Source: Phycisphaerae bacterium | GTDB lineage: Bacteria > Planctomycetota > Phycisphaerae > Tepidisphaerales > Tepidisphaeraceae | Direction of reading: 5' to 3' | Assembly (NCBI GenBank): GCA_014380825.1 | Contig: JACMJD010000357.1 | Coordinates: forward strand, 1 to 8,088 | DNA: 8,088 bases | Shown here: positions 1 to 5,270 of the stretch, piece by piece | Layout: each line of letters opens with the position of its first letter | Numbering within the stretch: the stretch's first letter is position 1 | Position numbers and translations under genes: made by a program | Notes under the pieces: model-generated | Database searches by the model: none | What the model was told of the DNA's origin: nothing | Seen by the model: only the letters and a program-made list of their open reading frames with translations

Positions 1-93
1 AAACGGTTAGCCGCGCTCCAACTAGAGCGATCCGTGCGCCCCTCAACTACGCAACATTCATAGCTGCTTCACGGGAGAAAAAGGTGCGAGCAG

Positions 94-498
94 TTGCCCG
101 CCCCTTTTGCATTGTGGTTATCCCGCGTGAGCGAACAATCCGCGACCAGTCTTCTTGAACCGCGATTCGTTCTCCTTCGCGGCGATCTCGCGGATGATTT
201 CGACCCGCCGAGGCTTTGCGTTCAGGTTAAGAGCGGAAGCGGTCAGCAGGACGTGAAAGTTCTGCGCGAGCTAAATGGCGTGATGCAGGAGTTCGGCGCG
301 GAGCAGGGATTGTTCATTGCTTGGGGCGGATTCAAACGCACGGTTCTCGCCGATGCTCGGCGCACGTTCTTCAATATCCGGCTTTGGGATTCAGAAGACT
401 TGGTTGATGCCGTGCTGCGTCACTCCGACCAATTCAGCGAAGACATCAAAGCAGATCTCCCGCTCAAGCGGATTTGGACGTTGGTGCAGGAAGATTGA
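94..498 (+). CDS. Mrr-like restriction endonuclease, C-terminal fragment
   Basis: The 134-residue product carries the core of a PD-(D/E)XK nuclease of the Mrr type. FDPPRLCVQVKS (residues 36-47) contains the Q-x-K motif (Q44, K46). It is followed by a helix (VLRELNGVMQEFGAEQG), the strand LFIAWGGF and the conserved tail IRLWDSEDLVDAVL and LPLKRIWTLV. From memory, family members are roughly twice this length, with an N-terminal domain and an acidic catalytic motif of the form DGGVD upstream of Q-x-K. None of that is present here: an in-frame TAG lies at 61-63 and the other two frames above it show nothing similar. The start is TTG at 94, with GTG at 127 as an alternative; neither has a convincing ribosome site. 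I read it as a 5'-truncated nuclease, probably inactive, or a partial subunit. It sits 152 bases before two methyltransferase genes on the same strand, which suggests it was the cutting partner. Homology is fairly sure; function as it stands is doubtful. Confidence 0.6.
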   Translation: MPAPFALWLSRVSEQSATSLLEPRFVLLRGDLADDFDPPRLCVQVKSGSGQQDVKVLRELNGVMQEFGAEQGLFIAWGGFKRTVLADARRTFFNIRLWDSEDLVDAVLRHSDQFSEDIKADLPLKRIWTLVQED

Positions 499-569
499 CC
501 GCGCCCAACGACGAGACGCTCGCCGACAAACAATCCAATGCCTGGACGCCATTCCTAAATTGACGGTGA

Positions 570-602
570 CCTCGGTCGAGCTTGGCCCGAGGCGGAGCTT
601 TT
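570..602 (+). terminator. weak hairpin between nuclease fragment and methyltransferase
   Basis: CCTCGG (570-575) can pair with CCGAGG (587-592) around an 11-base loop, and a short CTTTT run follows at about 598-602. The stem is short and the T run is separated from it, so it is at best a weak terminator or attenuator. The rest of the 152-base gap (499-650) shows no convincing promoter. Confidence 0.2.
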
Positions 603-650
603 GATAACGTCCGCGTCGATTCGAGGCAGAATTTAGATCGCGGCTAGAAC

Positions 651-1997
651 ATGACACAGCTTCAGCTTTACGCGCCATCTTCGGAGGACTCGCTTGCAGT
701 CAGCGAAATACCGTGTGAACCGCAGCATGGTGCTACGTACACATTCACGGGATTGTCTCGCGCGGCAGTAACGAATCTCAATCACGGATTGCACAAGTAT
801 CCTGCGAAGTTCATTCCCCAGCTGCCACGATGGGCGCTGGACTTCGAGCGGACAGACCGCCGCGAGCGCGTCCTCGACCCATTTTGCGGCTCAGGCACCA
901 CGCTCGTTGAGGCGGGTATTCGAGGGCATCATGCGTGGGGCTTTGACATCAGCCCGCTCGCGGTCGAAATAACGCGCGCGAAGACATCCATCTTGAAAAC
1001 TCGCACTGATCCAACGGCGATCTTGCAGCCAATACTGCGAAGAGCGCGAAGACTAGCCCGTGATTTTGAAGCGACGCTGCGAGCGAACGAAGGGCAGTCT
1101 TGCCTGGGCTTGCATCACACTTGGTCAAACTGGTTTCAACCTGCGGACATGGCGCGCCTCATTGCACTTCGACATGCGATAAATGATGAAGTTGGATCCC
1201 GCCGCAGCGCGATCGCTTCCTTTTTGCTCGTCTGCGTCTCGTCAATTGCCAAGTCCGCGTCATTCCTTAATGAAGATCAGATTAAAGTTCGCTACGACAA
1301 GTCGAAGCAGCCTCGCGATCCTTTCATGTCATTTGCGCGGCTTGTTGATCAGTCTTTGCCTCGTCAGGCGCAACTGAGCGCCCTTTATCGACGGGGCGGG
1401 GCGAAATTCGTGACCAAAGTAGCATCGGCAACTGATTTGCCGCTTCCAGCCGAGAGTATTGACCGAGTGATAACATCGCCGCCTTACATCAACGCGGTCG
1501 ATTACTCGATGGCACACAAGTACAACCTCTTCATTCTCGATCTTCTCGACCCAGTAAATTTCAAGGATCATTGTCGAGAATACATCGGTGTGACCGAGCG
1601 CGCCGTAAGGATGCGCGACATAAGCCGAAAGCCGGAGTCCGGAATCCAAGTCATTGATGAGCATGTTGACGACCTTTGGAACTTCGGCACGCCCGTATCT
1701 CGAAACCGGGCTTTTGTGGTCGGTCAATTCTTCACGGGAATGAATGCCTCCTTCGCTGAGCAGCATCGCGTACTTCGCCGTGGTGGAAAAGCCATCATGG
1801 TGATTGGTGCAACTAATCGTATCTGCGGATCGACCATTCCAACGGGGGACATTCTTCGCGCGCTTGCGGAAAGAAATGGCTTCCGCACGAGGCTTTTGTT
1901 CTATCACCTGCTGGCGAATCGGAGCAGTATGCGGCTGAACAGGAGCTCGACCGGCGGCATAATCAAACACGAAAATATATATGTCTTCGAAAAGTAA
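651..1997 (+). CDS. DNA methyltransferase (DPFCGSG...TSPPY type), first of pair
   Basis: The 448-residue protein is a SAM-dependent DNA amino-methyltransferase. HKYPAKF (residues 48-54) precedes the SAM-binding motif I, DPFCGSGTT (76-84). FDISPLA (98-104) follows at the acidic strand that normally contacts the SAM ribose. The catalytic motif IV is TSPPY (275-279), followed by INAVDYSMAHKYNLF. Motif I comes first and about 190 residues separate it from motif IV, leaving room for a target-recognition region between them. A Ser-Pro-Pro-Tyr motif is most often seen in N4-cytosine enzymes, but N6-adenine cannot be excluded. The C-terminal part (GGKAIMVIGATNRICGSTIP) fits the late strands of the fold. 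The ATG at 651 has no clear ribosome site. The last 17 bases overlap the next gene in another frame, so the two are almost certainly co-expressed. The gene appears intact; the modified base and target sequence cannot be read from the sequence. Confidence 0.88.
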   Translation: MTQLQLYAPSSEDSLAVSEIPCEPQHGATYTFTGLSRAAVTNLNHGLHKYPAKFIPQLPRWALDFERTDRRERVLDPFCGSGTTLVEAGIRGHHAWGFDISPLAVEITRAKTSILKTRTDPTAILQPILRRARRLARDFEATLRANEGQSCLGLHHTWSNWFQPADMARLIALRHAINDEVGSRRSAIASFLLVCVSSIAKSASFLNEDQIKVRYDKSKQPRDPFMSFARLVDQSLPRQAQLSALYRRGGAKFVTKVASATDLPLPAESIDRVITSPPYINAVDYSMAHKYNLFILDLLDPVNFKDHCREYIGVTERAVRMRDISRKPESGIQVIDEHVDDLWNFGTPVSRNRAFVVGQFFTGMNASFAEQHRVLRRGGKAIMVIGATNRICGSTIPTGDILRALAERNGFRTRLLFYHLLANRSSMRLNRSSTGGIIKHENIYVFEK

Positions 1998-3300
1998 GGT
2001 GTCGCCCGCGCTTTCCGACCTCGCGCCGAAGCGGCATCGACACGGCGCGCTTCAGATGCACCCTTACTTCGGCAAACTTGATCCGGCACTGGCAGGTGCC
2101 TTGATCGATGCTTACTCGAAACCCGGCCAGGTAGTGCTAGATCCGTTCTGCGGGAGCGGAACGATACTTCATGAGGCAGTCCTTCGTGGGCGCTGTGCGC
2201 AAGGGTGGGATAGCAGTCCGTTGGCTACGTTGATAGCGTGCGGCAGGCTCTTGGGCATCACGAATGCGGAGTCGCGCGCGCTTCAAGAATTACAACACGA
2301 AGTCTCGGCATACGGAGAGGATAGACCACTCCTTGCCAAGCCACTGCCATCAGAACGCGAGCAACCCGAGATGCCTCGGATTCTAAACGTTGAAAGTTGG
2401 TTCGCGCAACATGCACTCGCCGAACTCGGTTTCTTGAGACACTTACTCAGCAAGCGGCTGAAGAAGATGCCGCCTGCAGCGAGAATGCTGGCGCGAATCG
2501 CTTTCAGTCGAATCGTGGTCGCGGCGTCCAATCAGCAAGGCGAATCTTCGTACACGCGCGTGGACAAGCGTGATCGTCCAGGACGGGTGGTTGACCTCTT
2601 CGCTCGCGCATTGGTTGATGTCGCCATAGCCGCGACCGCATTTGATCGTGAGCGGTTCGCAGCAGGCTTCAACGCCGACCGAGAGCTTCTTGAGCGTACA
2701 AGTTTCGACACTCGCATTTCGTGGGCAACGATCTGGGCAGAAGTGCGTCAACAAGACAGCCGGGTTTCACCACGCGTTCTGAATGGCGCGACCGTTGCCG
2801 ATCTTGTGGTGAGTTCACCGCCGTACTTGATGTCGTGGGATTACGGCTTGTACCACAAGTTCAGATTTTACTGGCTAGGCTTTGACCTTGATTCTTACGA
2901 GGACACCGAGATTGGTCGGCATCTGCGCCGAAAGCGTGACGATGTTGCGCGCTACCGTGATGACATGGCGCGAACGTTCGTATCGCTTGACCAAGCGCTA
3001 TCGCCAAGCGCGACCATCGCCTTCGTGAATGCTCCGTCTGTCGTCTACGGCGAAATGATTGATACGAACGAAATTCTGGCGGAGTGCGGTCGTGACGCGG
3101 GTTGGACTTTGGCTGAGTGTGTGCCTTCGTTGTCGATTCCTGGTCCGCATCACGGGATGTATGCAAGTTTAGCGAGTCGCGGAGCAACTGCTCCGGGCGA
3201 GCGCGGCAAGCGCGAACATGTTCTTATCTTTCGACGCGCTTCATGTCGGTCCAAAAACAAACAGGCGTCCGCGCAGCCTCGAATCCGGCCCAAAAGTTAA
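1981..3300 (+). CDS. DNA methyltransferase (DPFCGSG...SSPPY type), second of pair
   Basis: The 439-residue protein has the same plan as its upstream neighbour but is clearly divergent from it. HPYFGKL (27-33) takes the place of HKYPAKF. Motif I is DPFCGSGT (54-61), WDSSPLA (76-82) is the acidic-strand region, and motif IV is SSPPY (278-282), followed by LMSWDYGLYHKFRFYW. The roughly 220 residues between the motifs differ from the first enzyme, as expected if they read a different sequence or strand. The C-terminus is basic (RSKNKQASAQPRIRPKS). The ATG at 1981 lies inside the end of the first gene, before that gene's TAA at 1995-1997, in an A/T-rich stretch without a Shine-Dalgarno site, so translational coupling is likely. 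A pair of methyltransferases with one nuclease is the known arrangement for restriction systems with asymmetric targets; that role is inferred here. The family call is firm; base specificity and substrate are not determined. Confidence 0.87.
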   Translation: MSSKSKVSPALSDLAPKRHRHGALQMHPYFGKLDPALAGALIDAYSKPGQVVLDPFCGSGTILHEAVLRGRCAQGWDSSPLATLIACGRLLGITNAESRALQELQHEVSAYGEDRPLLAKPLPSEREQPEMPRILNVESWFAQHALAELGFLRHLLSKRLKKMPPAARMLARIAFSRIVVAASNQQGESSYTRVDKRDRPGRVVDLFARALVDVAIAATAFDRERFAAGFNADRELLERTSFDTRISWATIWAEVRQQDSRVSPRVLNGATVADLVVSSPPYLMSWDYGLYHKFRFYWLGFDLDSYEDTEIGRHLRRKRDDVARYRDDMARTFVSLDQALSPSATIAFVNAPSVVYGEMIDTNEILAECGRDAGWTLAECVPSLSIPGPHHGMYASLASRGATAPGERGKREHVLIFRRASCRSKNKQASAQPRIRPKS

Positions 3301-3435
3301 TAGCTGCACTTTCGCGCGATAGTTGTTCCAAGGCGACTTCGCATCCCCCCTCGATCTGGCCAGTTCTGCAAAACCCAGTGAGCAACTTCGTTGCGCCGGG
3401 TGCAAGAAGCAGCCGTCGATTGATCTCACTTAGGA

Positions 3436-3681
3436 TCAGGGTGTCTGCCGCACGATATCGGGTAAGACTTGGTTCCGCGACGTTATACGACGCAGGAAGC
3501 ACCGGGCTTCCTCGGGCGACTCAGCCCACAGCACGAGCGAATCCTCGCCGGGCGCCAATGCTGATTTTGGCGCGTCCTTCACAAGCTTCTTCTTGGCTTT
3601 CGGCTGGGGGGCGCTGGGTTTGATCACCTCAAAATGGTATGTGTGCTGTCGTGTGGCGTCCAGCAAAACGCAGGTGGTCAC
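3436..3681 (-). CDS. small basic hypothetical protein
   Basis: The 81-residue product is not recognised. An N-terminal segment (VTTCVLLDATRQHTYHFEVI) could form strands. It is followed by a Pro/Ala/Lys-rich linker (KPSAPQPKAKKKLVKDAPK, about residues 21-39) and a more ordered C-terminal half (LVLWAESPEEARCFLRRI) that looks helical. The start is GTG at 3681-3679, overlapping the TGA of the upstream gene in the sequence GTGA, a typical coupled arrangement that supports both genes being real. It ends at TGA 3438-3436, convergent with the second methyltransferase and 135 bases from that gene's stop. Nothing was recognised in the space between them. No membrane segment or known catalytic motif is visible. 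Confidence 0.55.
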   Translation of the reverse strand: MTTCVLLDATRQHTYHFEVIKPSAPQPKAKKKLVKDAPKSALAPGEDSLVLWAESPEEARCFLRRITSRNQVLPDIVRQTP

Positions 3682-3923
3682 TTCATGCGTGGAAGTCTTG
3701 ATCGGGCGCGCAGGACTCCAGATGTTGTTTGGAGTTGAGCCTTTATCTTTTCGGGGTGCGGCGCGTCATCGATCAGTGCAACGAAGAGCTTTTGCAGCGC
3801 CCGACGTTCCACATACCAGATGCTCGCGCGAGACATGGGGTGTCCTTTCGACGCCATGATCTCCGCCACCTCGTCATAACTTCTGAGTGAAAACTCGGCA
3901 AAATCGCGGCGTTTCGATCGCAT
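3678..3923 (-). CDS. sigma region 4-like helix-turn-helix protein
   Basis: This 81-residue protein resembles the DNA-binding region 4 of sigma-70 factors. SYDEVAEIM (15-23) matches the first helix (commonly TYEEIAEIL), and MSRASIWYVERRALQKLF (30-47) matches the turn and recognition helix (commonly ISRERVRQIERRALRKL). The loop between them, ASKGHP, is a few residues longer than usual. There is no region 2, so it is not a full sigma factor. It could be a small transcriptional regulator, an anti- or co-sigma-like protein, or a remnant. The ATG at 3923 follows a purine-rich GTTGAGAGTTGAGAA stretch that may act as a ribosome site. Its stop overlaps the GTG of the next gene, so the two form a small operon. 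It lies inside the presumed island and may control island genes; that is inference. Confidence 0.62.
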   Translation of the reverse strand: MRSKRRDFAEFSLRSYDEVAEIMASKGHPMSRASIWYVERRALQKLFVALIDDAPHPEKIKAQLQTTSGVLRARSRLPRMK

Positions 3924-4022
3924 TTCTCAACTCTCAACTTCCGCGCGTCGCGGTGCGAAGAACGCGCGCATCAGCGTTCGAGAGACTCGACGAATGAGTT
4001 GGACGCGGCTACTCTAGAAGCC

Positions 4023-4181
4023 ATGTCACAAACGATGACTCACTGCCCAGTCTGCGGAAAACTTACCGCGCATGAGCCGCTTCCAAAAGGTCCGGGACAG
4101 CCGCAAGTGTTGCGATGCACCGTTTGTGGCAATACGCAAACGCACCCAAGCACCGCAACCTCACCTCCGCCGCGCGGATAG
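4023..4181 (+). CDS. small zinc-ribbon protein
   Basis: The 52-residue product has two CxxC knuckles, CPVCG (C8, C11) and CTVCG (C32, C35), 20 residues apart, the layout of a four-cysteine zinc ribbon. The C-terminus (THPSTATSPPPRG) is probably disordered. I chose ATG 4023 because it starts just before the ribbon; TTG at 3999 in the same frame would add eight residues (MDAATLEA) and cannot be excluded. An AGAAG just upstream of the ATG is a weak ribosome site. The protein reads divergently from the sigma-like gene, with about 100 bases between their starts, so promoters for both probably lie at 3924-4022, although none stands out. No specific function can be given; such ribbons bind nucleic acids or proteins. 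Confidence 0.6.
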   Translation: MSQTMTHCPVCGKLTAHEPLPKGPGQPQVLRCTVCGNTQTHPSTATSPPPRG

Positions 4182-4270
4182 TTGATATCGCTTTTCAAAG
4201 TGGACGTGATGCTGCCCCACGTCACTGCGCCCGTGCGGTAATTTTAGCCAGAATTCTTGCCAGAAATGCG

Positions 4271-4474
4271 ATTGCGGCGAGGCGTGTCAAGCTCAATCGC
4301 TCAATCGCGGCGTTGTTGGTTGTTGGTTCTTGGTCATTGGCGGGCTGCTCGGATGCGCGGCCGTTGCGGGAATACTCGGACAAAAACTCGCTTTTTCAGC
4401 GTCGATTTGCAAGCAACCAGACGCGGGCGAGTGCGTTCGATTCCCCGTACAACTTCCGTGACCGCCGGTGGTGA
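4271..4474 (+). CDS. possible small lipoprotein, start uncertain
   Basis: The reading frame ending at TGA 4472-4474 contains a textbook lipoprotein signal. A basic segment (RRVKLNR) is followed by a hydrophobic core (IAALLVVGSWS) and the lipobox LAGC, with the cysteine encoded near 4346-4348. The mature part would be about 42 hydrophilic residues rich in Arg, Ser and Asn, ending YNFRDRRW. The problem is the start. No ATG, GTG or TTG lies in this frame just upstream of the basic segment, so the listed start is an ATT. The frame stays open back to an ATG at 4115, which would put the signal sequence deep inside the protein. An ATG at 4266 in another frame (MRLRRGV) would make a good N-terminus if one or two bases were missing or added before about 4310. 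It may be a frameshifted gene, a sequencing error, or chance. Only the signal peptide pattern supports it. Confidence 0.38.
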   Translation: MAARRVKLNRSIAALLVVGSWSLAGCSDARPLREYSDKNSLFQRRFASNQTRASAFDSPYNFRDRRW

Positions 4475-4506
4475 ACTGCTGCGCGTCATTCGCTCGGACG
4501 CAATAC

Positions 4507-5049
4507 CTACAGCACCCCGTCTTCCTTCAGTTTCTTTCGCAACGCCTTCAGCGCCGCCGTCAGGATCGAAAAGTCCTCCAAGATGTACGGTTTGTCCGTC
4601 GCACTCGGAGCGTTCGCTTTGTACTGATGCATTGCGTCCGTTCCTGCAAGCTTCTTGATCTGGCTTGCGCCGATCTTCCGATACTGCTTGACCGAAATCT
4701 GTCGCGCCAGCCCGACATCACGGATCACCTGTTCCACAACACCACTTATCGTCTTCACGCTGTAAGGCTTGCCGAACTGACTGAGGAAATAAGTTCCTGA
4801 TGGGTTGGCCGGTGCCTTCAACTTCTGCATCAGTGCCTGCGTCTCCGGCCACACATAACACGTCGTGCTGAAGTCATTTTGATGGCGAGTTTTCTCGCGA
4901 TGTCGGGTGATAAACATCTCGCCTCGCCCAGAATGCGGGCTTCCCTCGGCGTCCGTTATACCATCAACTTGGTCGTCTGGGCAGATGTAGCGGAAGGCAG
5001 GGTTGGGAGCCGTTGCTTGCCGAGGAAATGAGCAAAAGTCCCCGTAAAA
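4507..5049 (-). pseudogene. tyrosine recombinase (integrase), truncated C-terminal remnant
   Basis: Starting from ATG 4917, 136 residues resemble the C-terminal catalytic half of a phage-type integrase. WPET (23-26) follows a Lys/Arg-rich hairpin region (HREKTRHQND), SVKQYRKIGAS (75-85) sits where the HxLRxT box is expected, and KPYILEDF (109-116) offers the nucleophile Tyr (Y111), followed by a terminal helix. R80 fits the second catalytic arginine. The usual His of that box is replaced by Lys, and the second His or Trp region (normally LGHS) reads HQYKANAPS. The frame is open upstream as far as 5049 without an ATG or a recognisable N-terminal domain, and a TGA follows at 5050-5052. The core-binding domain and first catalytic Arg are therefore missing. 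It lies about 60 bases from the 3' end of tRNA-Leu, as expected for the integrase of an element inserted there. I infer an inactive remnant; a shortened functional protein is less likely. Confidence 0.6.
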
Positions 5050-5075
5050 TCAATAGGATTCTATGCTACCAGCCA

Positions 5076-5105
5076 AGAAGAAAGGCGACCCTTTCGGATC
5101 GCCTT
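5076..5105 (-). terminator. hairpin terminator of tRNA-Leu
   Basis: AAGGCGA (5082-5088) pairs with TCGCCTT (5099-5105). After one C-A mismatch, two further C-G pairs close a TTTC loop at 5092-5095. Read on the minus strand, the hairpin starts 6 bases after the tRNA and runs into TTCTTCTT. This is a good intrinsic terminator for the tRNA transcript, although the T tract is interrupted. Confidence 0.65.
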
Positions 5106-5110
5106 CGGCT

Positions 5111-5192
5111 TGCCCAGGACAGGATTTGAACCTGCACGCCTTGCGGCGCTACCACCTCAAAGTAGTGCGTCTGCCAATTCCGCCACCTGGGC
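5111..5192 (-). tRNA. tRNA-Leu(GAG)
   Basis: The minus strand folds as a complete class II tRNA. The acceptor stem GCCCAGG (5192-5186) pairs with CCTGGGC (5118-5112), with discriminator A at 5111. The D-arm is GCGGAATTGGCAGACGC. The anticodon stem CTACT/GGTAG encloses the loop TTGAGGT, giving anticodon GAG. The long variable arm CGCCGCAAGGCG is typical of leucine tRNAs, and the T-arm is GCAGG-TTCAAAT-CCTGT. The 3' CCA is not encoded, so it must be added by the CCA enzyme. The gene decodes CUC and CUU. It sits at the junction between the presumed island and the conserved chromosome. Confidence 0.95.
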
Positions 5193-5209
5193 TTGAGATT
5201 GCGTGGCGA

Positions 5210-5237
5210 ATTATACGCCCCGACGCCGCGCTGTCGA
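5210..5237 (-). promoter_or_regulatory. sigma-70 type promoter of tRNA-Leu
   Basis: On the minus strand a perfect TATAAT (5215-5210) lies 16 bases after TCGACA (5237-5232), five of six matches to TTGACA. The -10 box ends 17 bases before the tRNA, placing transcription start about ten bases upstream of the mature 5' end. Confidence 0.7.
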
Positions 5238-5270
5238 GATTGCTTCGACACGTACGTAAGATGTTCGGAC

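Larger units (their letters stand above)
1..5118. mobile_element. putative genomic island integrated at tRNA-Leu
   Basis: The evidence is contextual. An integrase remnant lies beside the 3' end of a tRNA gene, the tRNA 3' end points into the region, and the adjacent genes are accessory (nuclease fragment, paired methyltransferases, small unknown genes), while everything beyond the tRNA is housekeeping. The tRNA 3' end (about 5111-5135) would be one attachment site. The other end would lie left of this window, because I found no second copy of the tRNA 3' sequence inside it. Base composition of the left part also looks somewhat less GC-rich by eye. Confidence 0.45.

Noticed and set aside
1..70. 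Possible integron attC-like sequence at the left edge (GGTTAGCC, GCCCCTCAACTACGC)
   Set aside because: The conserved GTTRRRY and RYYYAAC boxes do not both match, and no symmetric fold was found.
1329..1970. 213-codon minus-strand frame inside the first methyltransferase
   Set aside because: No motif recognised, and it lies opposite strongly conserved methyltransferase motifs.
3224..3502. Minus-strand frame of 92 codons across the end of the second methyltransferase
   Set aside because: It overlaps the methyltransferase by 77 bases and the small basic gene by 67 bases, and has no recognisable motif or ribosome site.
5193..5270. Longer N-terminal extension of RadA from TTG 5193
   Set aside because: The family begins MAKxxxxFxCxxCG, which matches ATG 5271, and the extension lies over the tRNA promoter.
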